Of a stretch of 64,000 nucleotides of DNA, positions 27,768 through 38,426 are shown piece by piece (position 1 is the stretch's first letter; each line of letters begins with the position of its first letter). The notes beneath the pieces are model-generated. The model searched no databases. It worked only from the letters and a program-made list of their open reading frames with translations, and was not told the DNA's origin. The position numbers were made by a program, and so were the translations under genes. The stretch lies in NCBI RefSeq assembly GCF_008629675.1, contig NZ_VWOX01000006.1, positions 248,001 through 312,000 on the forward strand, given 5' to 3'. The stretch is from Roseiconus nitratireducens. Its GTDB lineage: Bacteria > Planctomycetota > Planctomycetia > Pirellulales > Pirellulaceae.

Positions 27768-29554
27768 ACCGACTACAACGCACACTCATCACGATCATCT
27801 TCGCAGCACTTCTGGTCGGCCCCGCCGCCTATCTCCGCTGGTCGCAAGAAAGTGGAGAACGCGCCAGCGCGGCAAGCGAAAGCTCTCCGGACGTCCTGCA
27901 ACGATACGGATTCCGGTTGAAGGAGCAGGCCCGAGACGCGGGGGTGGATTTCACGCACCAGCCACTCCGACTCGATCAGCGTTTGGATCACATCGCACCG
28001 CAAATCGCGGCCATGGGCGCGAGTGTGTCGGTGGTGGATTTTGACCAAGACGGCTGGCAGGATTTCTACGTCACGAACAGCGCCTCCGGCAGCATGAACG
28101 GTTTGTACCGAAATCTTGGCAACGGCCAATTTGTCGACGTCGCCCGGGAGGTGGGGCTGGCAGATCTGAACAAACCTGGCACCGGGGCCTGCATGGGAAG
28201 CGTCTGGGCGGACATCGACAACGATGATGACGAAGACGTCCTGGTCTACAAATGGGGCCGCCCCGAACTGTACCGCAATGATCGGGGTGAGCGATTCGAA
28301 CGCATCACCGATTCCAGCGGCCTACCGGACTGGGCCAATCTCGGCTGCGCGACGTGGCTGGACTACGATCGCGACGGCTTGATCGATCTTTTTCTCGCTG
28401 GCTATTGGTCGGAGGATGTCCGGCTGGAACAGTTGAAGACGACCCGGATCATGCCGGAAAGCTTTGAGTACGCCAACAATGGAGGACGCAAATGGCTGCT
28501 GCGGAACAACGGCGACGGAACGTTCGAAGACGCGACGGCGGAGTCCGGAATCGACAGCACTCGTTGGACGCTCGCGGTCATCTCGGCTGACTTCAACGGC
28601 GATCGTTTCCCCGATCTCTTTCTGTCCAACGACTACGGCGTCTCGGAGCTTTTTATCAACCGACAGGGAGACCGGTTTGAAGAAATCGGAAAGGAAAGCG
28701 GAATCGGCCACGCTCCCAAGAGTGGAATGAATGCGGCGATCGGGGATGTACTCAACCAGGGTCGACTGGCAATCTACGAATCGAACATTTCGGAGGAAGG
28801 CGTGCTGTTGCAGGGAAACAACCTCTGGTTCCCCTCCGCGAGCGGCGCGACGACTTACGAAAATCTGGCATCGGTGATGGGTGTGGAACTGGCCGGCTGG
28901 AGCTTCGGCGCACAGTTTGGGGACCTGGACAACAACGGTTTCGTGGATCTGTACGTGACCAACGGCTACGTGTCCGGCGACCGCGGCACGAGCTATTGGT
29001 ATGACTTTTCACAGATCACCGGCGGCCACCGAAATATCATCTCGGATACCGACAATTGGCCCGACATGAAAGGCAGAAGCCTTGCCGGATACCAACCCAA
29101 ACGGGTTTGGCTGAACGACGGTGCCGGGCAATTCCAGGATGTCGCCCAACTCATCGGGGCTACCGATCGCCACGATGGCCGCGGCGTCGCGCTGGTCGAC
29201 CTGGACAACCGAGGGGCACTGGACGTGTTGGTCGCCAATCAACGGGGCCCTCTGCTGATGTACCGCAACCAGGTCGATCCGCAGCGGAACTGGATCGCAT
29301 TCGAACTGAAAGGCACACGCAGCAATCGCAGCGCCATCGGGACCCAGGTCCAGGTCCATTGGAAGAACCAACAACAGTTGCAGGAGTTGGTCGCCGCGAG
29401 CGGGTATTCCGCGCAGAACCAACGACGGCTGCACTTCGGACTTGGCACCAGCGACCAGGTGGACAAGGTCAGCATCCTCTGGCCGTCCGGTCAGACGCAG
29501 GAGTTGTCCCATCCGGCGATCAATCAAACGCATCGTATCGAGGAGCCGAAATGA
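27764..29554 (+). CDS. VCBS propeller - ASPIC/UnbV (CRTAC1-like) protein
   Basis: 596 residues from ATG 27764 (ATGA overlap with the previous gene). The frame is open upstream, but that region is coding in the other gene. A signal/anchor helix (about 7-24) precedes at least six VCBS blades: DFDQDGWQDFYV, DIDNDDDEDVLV, DYDRDGLIDLFL, DFNGDRFPDLFL, DLDNNGFVDLYV, and DLDNRGALDVLV. The C-terminal ASPIC/UnbV module shows GTRSNRSAIGTQVQV, SGYSAQNQRRLHFGLG and VSILWPSG. This matches the UnbV family known from enediyne cassettes and CRTAC1. It is directly followed (ATGA) by the UnbU/RnfD-like gene, repeating the UnbV-UnbU order of those cassettes. Confidence 0.88.
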   Translation: MNRLQRTLITIIFAALLVGPAAYLRWSQESGERASAASESSPDVLQRYGFRLKEQARDAGVDFTHQPLRLDQRLDHIAPQIAAMGASVSVVDFDQDGWQDFYVTNSASGSMNGLYRNLGNGQFVDVAREVGLADLNKPGTGACMGSVWADIDNDDDEDVLVYKWGRPELYRNDRGERFERITDSSGLPDWANLGCATWLDYDRDGLIDLFLAGYWSEDVRLEQLKTTRIMPESFEYANNGGRKWLLRNNGDGTFEDATAESGIDSTRWTLAVISADFNGDRFPDLFLSNDYGVSELFINRQGDRFEEIGKESGIGHAPKSGMNAAIGDVLNQGRLAIYESNISEEGVLLQGNNLWFPSASGATTYENLASVMGVELAGWSFGAQFGDLDNNGFVDLYVTNGYVSGDRGTSYWYDFSQITGGHRNIISDTDNWPDMKGRSLAGYQPKRVWLNDGAGQFQDVAQLIGATDRHDGRGVALVDLDNRGALDVLVANQRGPLLMYRNQVDPQRNWIAFELKGTRSNRSAIGTQVQVHWKNQQQLQELVAASGYSAQNQRRLHFGLGTSDQVDKVSILWPSGQTQELSHPAINQTHRIEEPK

Positions 29555-30456
29555 GCACGACCGAATCGACCGATCTAGAATCTTCGGCCGCCCCCGACAC
29601 TGTGGCAACCTCGGTTAAATCCGAGCTGCAGCGTCCCTTGGTCTCCACAAGCCGTGCGTCTTGGAAGAGTTTGTTGACGCTGGAGAATCGATTTCTCGCG
29701 CCGATTTTGATTTCCTGCATCTTGCTCGTGGGGCAATTGACGTTCGGCTTTCTTGAGAGTTGGTGGCAGACCTGCCTGGCAATCGCCGTTGCGATCACCT
29801 GCGAACTGGTCTTGGGGCGGTTGATGGTCGGAAAATTTCCGCACCTCGCCAGCGCCTACATTTCTGGAATCAGCGTCGGGATCCTGATTCGATCGCCGTT
29901 CCTTTGGCCGTTCGCCCTCTGCGCCTCGCTTTCGATCATGTCGAAATATGTGTTGCGTTGGCGCAACCGCCATTTATGGAACCCGTCAAATTTTGGCGTC
30001 AGCGCGATGCTGTTCCTCTACCCCGCTGCCGTCGCAAGTCTGAGCATTCAGTGGGGCAACACACTCTGGCCGATGCTGGTGGTCTGGTGCCTGGGATCGT
30101 TGATCATTTCAAGATTGAAACGTTTTCACATCTGTTTGACCTACGTGATTTCGTTCATCTGTCTGGCGGGCGCCCGCAGCGCGCTAACCGGCAGCCCGTT
30201 TCTGGCCAACGTCGCCCCCTTGACCGGTCCGATGTACCAGTTGTTCGTTTTCTTCATGATCACCGATCCGCGGACGACCGTCAGCACGAAGCGTGGTCAG
30301 TGTCTGGTCGCCTTCCTGATCGCCCTGGTCGAGATGATTCTACGGCTGGCGGAGTTCATCCACGCACCGTACTACGCCCTGTTTCTGGTCGGACCGGTTG
30401 CTTTGGCGGCGGAGTTGGCGATGAAGCGAAAGGCCGAGGCACCAGGATCTGTCTGA
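29551..30456 (+). CDS. UnbU/RnfD-NqrB family integral membrane protein
   Basis: 301 residues from ATG 29551 (CGAGGAG 8 bp upstream; 4-bp overlap with the UnbV gene). After a ~50-residue polar N-terminus the chain is hydrophobic with about eight to nine segments. Family marks are HLWNPSNFGVS, RFHICLTYV, and FFMITDPRTTVSTKRGQ, the last equivalent to the FMaTDP motif of RnfD/NqrB. The covalent-flavin motif S-G-A-T of RnfD/NqrB is not apparent, which would argue against a bound FMN. RnfD and NqrB are membrane subunits of ion-translocating electron transport complexes, while UnbU from enediyne clusters has unknown function. Here it closes the overlapping gene chain. Confidence 0.8.
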   Translation: MSTTESTDLESSAAPDTVATSVKSELQRPLVSTSRASWKSLLTLENRFLAPILISCILLVGQLTFGFLESWWQTCLAIAVAITCELVLGRLMVGKFPHLASAYISGISVGILIRSPFLWPFALCASLSIMSKYVLRWRNRHLWNPSNFGVSAMLFLYPAAVASLSIQWGNTLWPMLVVWCLGSLIISRLKRFHICLTYVISFICLAGARSALTGSPFLANVAPLTGPMYQLFVFFMITDPRTTVSTKRGQCLVAFLIALVEMILRLAEFIHAPYYALFLVGPVALAAELAMKRKAEAPGSV

Positions 30457-30788
30457 AAAGTCGGGAAAGCGAAGAGCGGCCATCGCAATCAAAAACACTG
30501 TGATTTGCAGTGCAATGAGCGGCAAGACGCTAGCCGCCGGTTGAGGCGAGAAGACCCGCGGCTTGCGCCACGCGGCTCACTCGATGAGGCGCTGTCCAGC
30601 TGGCCGGCACCGATCCACAACCCGTCAAGGTTTGACGGCTGCGACACCTTCCGCACTCCGAATTCGATGGTTTCTTCTGCCATCGGCCGAATTCCGATGC
30701 ACTGACCGGCGGCAAATGTCGATCAGCCGTCGCAGGGTTGAGCAAAATTGAGTTTACAAGACTTCATTTTGCACAGAGAGTTGCGGTG
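30457..30788. other. 332-bp gap before the porin gene
   Basis: No gene seen. It contains GACGCTAGCCGCCGGTTGAGG (30528-30548 region), which looks like another dispersed intergenic element, and an AT-richer stretch near 30739-30775 just before the porin, where a promoter would be expected. No clear -35/-10 pair can be named. Confidence 0.35.
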
Positions 30789-32525
30789 ATGAAAACGCCT
30801 GCATGGATGCCCCGTTGGCACGGGTATGCTTTGGCCGTCGCGATCGGGATGGCCGGCGGATCGGTCTGGGCAATCGCCCCGGATGATCCGGCGCCCGACC
30901 AGAACGCTCCGACACGTTCGACTTCTTTCCCGGTCCAAGCGACCGAAGACTCCTTGCTCGCCGAGCAGCCGCCAGCGACGCCTTGCGTTTGCCCTGTTTG
31001 CGGAGGTGACAAGCAGCAGACGCCCGGCTTTCGTTCCTGCTGCCACGGCACGCTGCTGGACTGGTCCAGGTTTCCGGAAACCGTGCACAAAATGCCGCGT
31101 CCGGGAATTTTTCCGATTCTCCCCAAGGGTCCGGGGTACTACTCCGCTTGTGACCTGCTGACAGACACCTGCCGCCCGGGACCGCCAAAGTCCGGATACG
31201 CACCGTTCGCGATCAACGCGTGGCCGTTCTTTGACGCCGATTGGCGGTACGTTGAAAACATTCGCGAGTCGGATCGTACGATCGTGGAACGGTTGAAGCG
31301 GATGCACTTGAATGACTGCCTGATGCTAAGCACCGGCGGCGAGTTCTGGATGCGCTACGTCAACGAAAGCAACAGTCGCTTGACGGAGGCCAACAACGAT
31401 TTCACGCTGACCCATTTCCGGCAGTACGCCGATCTTTGGTACCGCGACCTGGCGCGTGTGTACGGCGAATTCGTCTGGGCCGACAGCCAGGGACAGGAAC
31501 TTGCCCCCGTTCCGCCCGACGTCGATTTGGGAGACATCCTGAACCTGTTCGTCGATGTGAATCTGATGGATGTCGCTGGCAGCCCCCTGTACGTCCGGGC
31601 GGGACGTCAGGAATTGCTGTACGGTTCGCAACGTTTGGTGACACCCTTGCCGTGGGCCAACAAACGCAACTCGTTCGACGGTGTGAAGATGTTTCGGCAC
31701 GGCAAGAATTGGGACTTCGATGCCTTTTGGACACATTTCGTTCCGCCTCAAGCAGATGAGTTTGATTCCGCCGACGATAATCGCACCTTCGCCGGATTAT
31801 GGTTGACAAACCGACCGCGGCCGGGGGAATTCCGAGACCTGTACTATCTGTACTTCGACAACGACAACGCGGCTTCGGCGCTGGGCGTCACACGGTCACC
31901 CTTTGAAACGCATACCACCGGAACGCGCTGGTCGGGTGACCGCGATGGGTTCCTGTGGGACTTCGAAGGAGCGTTACAGTTCGGCAATCGCGGCAACAAT
32001 GATCTGTTCGCGGGCATGGCCACGGCGGGCGTCGGCAAGCGACTCAGCCGCGCCGCTTGGTCGCCCACCATGTGGCTGTATTACGATTACGCCAGCGGCG
32101 ATGACGACTTCACCGACGACACCGATCACACGTTCAATCAACAGTTTCCCTTCGGGCACTACTACCTGGGATGGATGGACCTCGTCGGGCGACAGAACAT
32201 TCACGACGTGAACGCCCATTTGTACGTCTACCCGAACAAATGGACGACCGTGTGGTTACAGTACCACCGTTTCTGGCTAGCCGAAAATCGCGATGCCCTC
32301 TACAACGCGGGGGGAGTTCCCTACCGTCGTGACCCCACCGGCGCAGCGGGATCCGATGTCGGAAACGAAATCGATTTGGTGATGAATTTTCATCTATCGC
32401 GATACTCCGATATTCTGGTCAGCTACAACAAGTTCTTCGGCGGCTCGTTTGTCGAATCGACGTCGGGTCCGAACGCCGCGGTCGACTCCGAGGCTTTGTA
32501 CCTGATCTATCAGCAACGCTGGTGA
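30789..32525 (+). CDS. alginate-export-type outer-membrane porin (AlgE-like)
   Basis: 578 residues from ATG 30789; the frame is open to 30738 without support. A signal peptide is followed by a Cys-rich segment (CVCPVCGG, SCCHG) and a long beta-barrel-like part with alternating aromatic strands: EFWMRYVNESN, YGEFVWADSQ, YVRAGRQELLYGSQRLV, TMWLYYDYASGDDD, and the terminal ALYLIYQQRW ending in an aromatic residue as in outer-membrane barrels. GRQELLYGSQRLV is typical of the alginate export (AlgE) domain family. Role: passage of an anionic or small substrate across the outer membrane. Placement after the redox cluster may be coincidental. Confidence 0.8.
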   Translation: MKTPAWMPRWHGYALAVAIGMAGGSVWAIAPDDPAPDQNAPTRSTSFPVQATEDSLLAEQPPATPCVCPVCGGDKQQTPGFRSCCHGTLLDWSRFPETVHKMPRPGIFPILPKGPGYYSACDLLTDTCRPGPPKSGYAPFAINAWPFFDADWRYVENIRESDRTIVERLKRMHLNDCLMLSTGGEFWMRYVNESNSRLTEANNDFTLTHFRQYADLWYRDLARVYGEFVWADSQGQELAPVPPDVDLGDILNLFVDVNLMDVAGSPLYVRAGRQELLYGSQRLVTPLPWANKRNSFDGVKMFRHGKNWDFDAFWTHFVPPQADEFDSADDNRTFAGLWLTNRPRPGEFRDLYYLYFDNDNAASALGVTRSPFETHTTGTRWSGDRDGFLWDFEGALQFGNRGNNDLFAGMATAGVGKRLSRAAWSPTMWLYYDYASGDDDFTDDTDHTFNQQFPFGHYYLGWMDLVGRQNIHDVNAHLYVYPNKWTTVWLQYHRFWLAENRDALYNAGGVPYRRDPTGAAGSDVGNEIDLVMNFHLSRYSDILVSYNKFFGGSFVESTSGPNAAVDSEALYLIYQQRW

Positions 32526-32659
32526 TACCCGACGCGCCGACGACCGTCCTTAACGGCTCGAAGGCTTTGCGACCGCAAACGTCGGTCCGGCAGCGAACCG
32601 GCATCCGCGATTCTGGTCGATCTTGCGTCCTCTCGCTGGACAACATCATTTTGAGGTAG

Positions 32660-32679
32660 CCGCGTTCGCCAGAGCGTGG
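32660..32679. repeat. GCCA-loop hairpin repeat, copy 2
   Basis: CCGCGTTC-GCCA-GAGCGTGG preceded by GTAG. Two positions pair as G-T wobbles, and the stem is otherwise the same as in copy 1. It lies in the 295-bp gap before the DUF533-like gene, where a TATGCT box (32772-32777) may be that gene's -10. Confidence 0.6.
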
Positions 32680-32820
32680 AGGATGCAGCGCTGCCGCCCT
32701 CTGGCGACGGTCGCGGCTCGCGAGGAAATCTGTCCGCCCCTTTTTGGGCCACATCCCGGTGGTTGATCCGGTATGCTCATGGCAGGCGACTGTCGGACAC
32801 TATTCCTCGGAGAACAATCA

Positions 32821-33468
32821 ATGAATGCGATTGATATTCTAGGTAGTCTGCTGGGACACAAGCAGAGCCAAGGCGGCAAGGGGGCGGACGCATTGAATGA
32901 CATCTTTGGAGGCCGAACGCGATCGAGCCAATCCTCCACGTCGACCCGACCCGCGGACATTGAACGTGAGGCCAAGGAGTTGGAAGACCTGCTGAACGTC
33001 TCGACGGGCCGATCTTCCTCGTCGGGAAGGTCGACGGGAAGGTCACCGTCCACGTCCTCCCCATCCACCTCGCATCCCACGGCGACCCGCACGGCGTCAC
33101 CTGCTTCCACGACGTCGGAACAAGATCGTGCCCTGATTCTGATTCGCGCGATGGTCGGTGCCGCGAAAGCCGACGGCCGGCTGGATGCCGACGAACAAGA
33201 AAAAATCATCAAGCAGCTACGCAATCCAAGCCGGGACGATATCGAATTCCTGAGACGCGAATTCGAACGGCCGGTCGACGTTCGCAGCTTTGCAGCCTCC
33301 GTTCCCACCGGAATGGAACAGCAGGTCTACACCATGTCGTTGATCGCCATCGACCTGGATACGTCGGACGAAGCCAAGTACCTGATGGAGCTCTCCGAAA
33401 GTCTGCGATTGCCGATGGAAGTCCGCGAGCAGATTCATCAACGGATGGGAGCCCCCAGCATCTACTGA
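32821..33468 (+). CDS. DUF533 / TerB-like protein
   Basis: 215 residues from ATG 32821 with GGAGA 8 bp upstream; an upstream in-frame ATG at 32773 lacks a site. N-terminal: MNAIDILGSLLG, typical of the YebE/DUF533 family. Then a long Ser/Thr/Pro-rich disordered linker (about 35-100). The C-terminal ~110 residues are a TerB-like helical domain with ILIRAMVGAAKADGRLDADEQEKI, in which D-G-x-x-D-x-x-E is the metal-binding-like motif, and LIAIDLDTSDEAKYL. The biochemical role of the family is unknown. Confidence 0.85.
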   Translation: MNAIDILGSLLGHKQSQGGKGADALNDIFGGRTRSSQSSTSTRPADIEREAKELEDLLNVSTGRSSSSGRSTGRSPSTSSPSTSHPTATRTASPASTTSEQDRALILIRAMVGAAKADGRLDADEQEKIIKQLRNPSRDDIEFLRREFERPVDVRSFAASVPTGMEQQVYTMSLIAIDLDTSDEAKYLMELSESLRLPMEVREQIHQRMGAPSIY

Positions 33469-33536
33469 CCCGTTGCGTCTCCTCTCGGATCAGCCGTTTT
33501 GTGTCCGTTCATCGATCTCGACAAGCGAGTCTTCCA

Positions 33537-34556
33537 ATGCCCCTCCCATCAAGCTGGATTCCACGAAGCGCCGCCGCAGCCGCAGTGATCTGCTTTACCG
33601 GGCCCCTTACCTGCCCGCCCGATGCGATCGCCCAGGAGACAACGTCCCGGACGACGGCGTTGGTCGTCGACGGAAATGTCGCAAACGTTTTCCGGTCGGA
33701 TGACCAATACCTGGTCCAGATCCTGGTGCAGCGGTCCGAGATTCCGAGCCTGGAATCAATCTCCGACGCGCCCTACCCGGCTCCCGGCCAGTACGTCTAC
33801 GCCCATGTCGGCCCGGACCGGTCGCTGCTGGGCAGGCTGACGCAGAACGCCGCGGTGGAAAGCGTTCCGAAGCCGAAAACCCGAATCCGCGCCCGCTTGG
33901 CCATCGGCCGTGACGGTCAATGGGAAGCGGCGGGCGGAGACTGGTTCCAGGAGAACCCGAGTCCCGGATCGGATACCCCGACCGGTTCGACCGCGTCCGC
34001 CGAACAACTGGTCGGCGGGCTGGGCGTGACGACCGAACGGGCCTTTGTCTCCGGCCAGCCCGCGTTGAAAGTGGTCAAAGTCCAACCCAACAGCCCGGCC
34101 GCTAAAGCAGGGGTCGAACCCGGAGACGTGCTGGTCGAAGCCAACCGCAACCCGCTGCGATCGGAGGCGGAATTGGCAGAAGCCTTCCGGAACCGTCGCG
34201 GGAGCTTCTCGCTGACGGTTCGCGACGTGCGATCGGGACGCGACGTCCTGGTGCCGATTGACGCCGAAGCCCCCGCGAATTCGAACCCGGATGGTCGAAT
34301 GCAACCCCTGGGTGCCACCACCGAATTGGCGTTCTACAGCGGCAATGCCGCGGTCAAAGTCACTGCCGTCGCGCCGGGCAGCCCCGCACAACGGTCTGGG
34401 TTGACGCCCGGTCTATTGATCCTGACGGCGAACGGACGGCCGATCGAAAGTCCCAAAGCGCTGGCGGAAGCGGAACAGGAATCGCGCGGCCAACTGACGT
34501 TGGAGGTGGTCGATCCCAAAGACCGCAGACAGCGAACCCTTCGCGTCTCCCTTTGA
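33537..34556 (+). CDS. exported protein with two PDZ domains
   Basis: 339 residues from ATG 33537; a GTG at 33501 also opens the frame but has no signal peptide at its start. The signal peptide MPLPSSWIPRSAAAAAVICF ends near AIAQE. Then about 110 residues with GQYVYAHVGPDRSLLG. Two PDZ domains follow, about 165-240 (NSPAAKAGVEPGDVLVEANRNPL) and about 260-335 (GSPAQRSGLTPGLLILTANGRPI). No protease domain is present, so it is likely a periplasmic adaptor or substrate-recognition protein. It ends 57 bp before a strong hairpin. Confidence 0.85.
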   Translation: MPLPSSWIPRSAAAAAVICFTGPLTCPPDAIAQETTSRTTALVVDGNVANVFRSDDQYLVQILVQRSEIPSLESISDAPYPAPGQYVYAHVGPDRSLLGRLTQNAAVESVPKPKTRIRARLAIGRDGQWEAAGGDWFQENPSPGSDTPTGSTASAEQLVGGLGVTTERAFVSGQPALKVVKVQPNSPAAKAGVEPGDVLVEANRNPLRSEAELAEAFRNRRGSFSLTVRDVRSGRDVLVPIDAEAPANSNPDGRMQPLGATTELAFYSGNAAVKVTAVAPGSPAQRSGLTPGLLILTANGRPIESPKALAEAEQESRGQLTLEVVDPKDRRQRTLRVSL

Positions 34557-34612
34557 ACAACGCATCGCGAAAGTCGGCCAGAGCTCCTCGTGACCGATGA
34601 TTGATTTGCGGT

Positions 34613-34648
34613 CGACGGTGCGAAATCCGTAAGCATTTCGCACCGTCG
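34613..34648. terminator. strong hairpin after the PDZ gene
   Basis: CGACGGTGCGAAAT (34613-34626), loop CCGTAAGC, ATTTCGCACCGTCG (34635-34648): a perfect 14-bp stem. No T-tract follows, so intrinsic termination is not certain. The rest of 34557-34880 shows no gene. Confidence 0.6.
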
Positions 34649-34880
34649 CAAACGTCTTCGCGATCCTGAAAAGCCCGGCAAGATGCGAAGTTGGGCAGCG
34701 CCGACTTGCAGCACTGACCCTCGTTAGATTTCGCGACAGCCACGATCTGCCGACGGTAGCTACATTCGGTTCCAACCGTCATGATTCCAAGATGCGTGGC
34801 CGCGGTCCCGGCCCGTCCTCAAGGAATCCCCGTTGCCGAGCTCCGCACACGGTACCTCCCCACATCGAGTGATTGACCGG

Positions 34881-36044
34881 ATGATCTCTGCCCGTATCGC
34901 CAAGGTTCAAGACCCGGTCATCCCCATCATTGGACGCTGGACCCGCGAAAGCCCCGGGACCATCTCATTGGGACAGGGCGTGGTCCATTACTCGCCTCCG
35001 GACCAGGTTTTTGCCGCCGTCTCCGAAGCTGCAGTTGGGGATCGCACCCTGGACCGCTACGGCGACGTCGTGGGCGAGCCAACGTTGACCGACCTGATTG
35101 CGGAGAAGCTGGAACGCGAAAACGCGATTCAGGCGACCGGCGACGGTGCGTCGGTCATTTGCTCCGCTGGCGCCAACATGGGATTCCTGAACGCGATCCT
35201 GGCGATCGGAGATGTTGGCGACGAGATCATTCTGCTCGGACCCTATTATTTCAACCACCACATGGCGATCGAGATCGCAGGTTGTCGCCCGGTCGTGGTG
35301 CCCACCACATCGGAAGACCAACCGGACCTGCAAGCCATCAAACGCGCGATGAGTGACAAGACGCGGGCGGTCGTCACCGTATCGCCCAACAATCCCACCG
35401 GCGCTGTTTATTCATCGGAAACGCTGAGGGAGATCAACGCACTTTGCGCCCAGCGGGGCATCTTTCACATTTCCGACGAAGCCTACGAGTACTTTCTGTA
35501 CGACGGCGCCGAACACTTTTCGCCAGGATCACTGCCGGGCGCATCCGCCCACACCATCTCCTTGTTTTCACTTTCCAAAGCTTACGGGCTGGCGGGCTGG
35601 CGAATCGGCTATTCGGTCGTCCCCGATCCGCTGGTTGATGCGGTGAGAAAGATCCAGGACACCAATCTGATCTGCCCACCAAAAGTATGCCAGGTCGCCG
35701 CCGCTGCGGCATTGCAGGTCGGTGCGAGTTGGTGTCACGATCGGATTGCCAAGCTGGCGCCGGTACGTCAAGCTAGCTTGGATGCACTCGCGTCGCTATC
35801 GGATCGATGTGAAATCACGGTCCCGAGGGGGGCGTTCTACCTTTTTTTGAAATTGCAGTCGGACCACCACGACCTGTCCCTGGTGCAATCGTTGATTCGG
35901 GATGAAGGCGTGGCCGTGTTGCCCGGCAGTGCCTTTGGGCATACCGACGGATGCTCCCTCAGAGCGTCCTACGGCGCCCTCGACGCGGATTCGGTTTTGG
36001 AAGGGATCGGGCGACTGCAGCGTGGACTGGCAAGAATACTCTGA
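34881..36044 (+). CDS. class I/II PLP aminotransferase
   Basis: 387 residues from ATG 34881; a TTG at 34833 with AAGGA 8 bp upstream is a credible alternative adding 16 residues. Signatures: ISLGQGVVHYSPP near the N-terminus, SPNNPTGAVYS, DEAYEYFLY, the PLP lysine K233 in FSLSKAYGLAGWRIG, and LRASYG with the substrate-carboxylate Arg. The type resembles methionine/glutamine-type aminotransferases. The nitrilase gene 18 bp downstream is of the omega-amidase kind. The pair suggests glutamine-dependent transamination (for example of a 2-oxo acid from methionine salvage), with the amidase removing 2-oxoglutaramate. Substrates are inferred. Confidence 0.85.
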   Translation: MISARIAKVQDPVIPIIGRWTRESPGTISLGQGVVHYSPPDQVFAAVSEAAVGDRTLDRYGDVVGEPTLTDLIAEKLERENAIQATGDGASVICSAGANMGFLNAILAIGDVGDEIILLGPYYFNHHMAIEIAGCRPVVVPTTSEDQPDLQAIKRAMSDKTRAVVTVSPNNPTGAVYSSETLREINALCAQRGIFHISDEAYEYFLYDGAEHFSPGSLPGASAHTISLFSLSKAYGLAGWRIGYSVVPDPLVDAVRKIQDTNLICPPKVCQVAAAAALQVGASWCHDRIAKLAPVRQASLDALASLSDRCEITVPRGAFYLFLKLQSDHHDLSLVQSLIRDEGVAVLPGSAFGHTDGCSLRASYGALDADSVLEGIGRLQRGLARIL

Positions 36045-36062
36045 TCGGAAGGGAATACGTCG

Positions 36063-36833
36063 ATGCAAGTGGTGGCGGTGCAGCTGAACATGGCCTGGGA
36101 AAACAAGGCGGCAAATCACCAGCGTGTGCATGAACTGTTGAAATCAAACGGCCAGATTCAACCCGGCGCGTTGGTTCTGGTGCCGGAAATGTTTGAGACC
36201 GGATTCAGCATGAATCTGGATGCGACGGCGCAATCCGATTCCCGTGAGGGCGAGCAATGCCTACGTGACCTGGCTCGCGAATTTGATGTGGCCGTGATGG
36301 GCGGGGTGGCGGCGCCGGTGCGTGACGGCTTGTCGGCGAACGAAGCGGTCGCGTTCGCTCCCGATGGTCGCGAACTGGTCCGTTACCGGAAAATCAAACC
36401 GTTCAGTTTTGCCGGTGAACAGGATCACTACCGCGCCGGTGAATCCGTCCAGCTTTTCCGATGGCAAGACGTGAAGATCGCCCCCTTTCTGTGTTACGAC
36501 CTCCGGTTCCCGGAGCTGTTTCGCGACGCGACGCGACAGGGGGCCGAACTGTTTGCCGTCATCGCCTGCTGGCCTGCCAAACGCAGCGAACACTGGGTGC
36601 GGCTTCTGCAAGCCCGCGCGATTGAAAACTTGGCAGTTTCCGTCGGGACGAATCGCTGCGGCGAGGAACCCAATTTGACATTCGACGGCCGCAGTTGCGC
36701 CTTCGATCAAATGGGCACCCCGCTATTCGAAGCAACCGATCAGGAGCAGGTGATCACGACCGACATTGACATCAATGCCGTGCGGGACTGGCGAGACCGA
36801 TTCCCGGCGCTGCGTGACATGTCAGCCGGCTGA
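36063..36833 (+). CDS. nitrilase-family omega-amidase-like hydrolase
   Basis: 256 residues from ATG 36063. The Glu-Lys-Cys triad is visible: E42 in LVPEMFETGFSM, K110 in YRKIKPFSF, and C144 in PFLCYDLRFPELF. FETGFS and CYDLRFPE are the marks of the YafV/Nit2 branch, 2-oxoglutaramate (omega-amide) hydrolases. Length is normal. It lies 18 bp after the aminotransferase in the same operon. Cytoplasmic. Another nitrilase-family amidase activity cannot be ruled out. Confidence 0.88.
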   Translation: MQVVAVQLNMAWENKAANHQRVHELLKSNGQIQPGALVLVPEMFETGFSMNLDATAQSDSREGEQCLRDLAREFDVAVMGGVAAPVRDGLSANEAVAFAPDGRELVRYRKIKPFSFAGEQDHYRAGESVQLFRWQDVKIAPFLCYDLRFPELFRDATRQGAELFAVIACWPAKRSEHWVRLLQARAIENLAVSVGTNRCGEEPNLTFDGRSCAFDQMGTPLFEATDQEQVITTDIDINAVRDWRDRFPALRDMSAG

Positions 36834-36869
36834 GCGGATCGAGCGGGCCGCCCGACCTGAAGATTCCCC

Positions 36870-36895
36870 TGCCCGGCGGCAGCAGCCGCCGGGCA
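36870..36895. terminator. strong bidirectional hairpin
   Basis: TGCCCGGCGGC (36870-36880), loop AGCA, GCCGCCGGGCA (36885-36895): an 11-bp perfect GC-rich stem in the 78-bp gap between convergent genes. Confidence 0.7.
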
Positions 36896-36911
36896 AGTAG
36901 TGCACTGCGTG

Positions 36912-38426
<1,515 letters not shown>

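Noticed and set aside
29056..29550. Upstream part of the frame containing the UnbU-like gene
   Set aside because: It lies over the UnbV-like gene in another frame; ATG 29551 with CGAGGAG is the start.
24279..30456. Enediyne biosynthetic cluster
   Set aside because: UnbU/UnbV-like genes are present, but no iterative polyketide synthase or thioesterase is found anywhere in the window.
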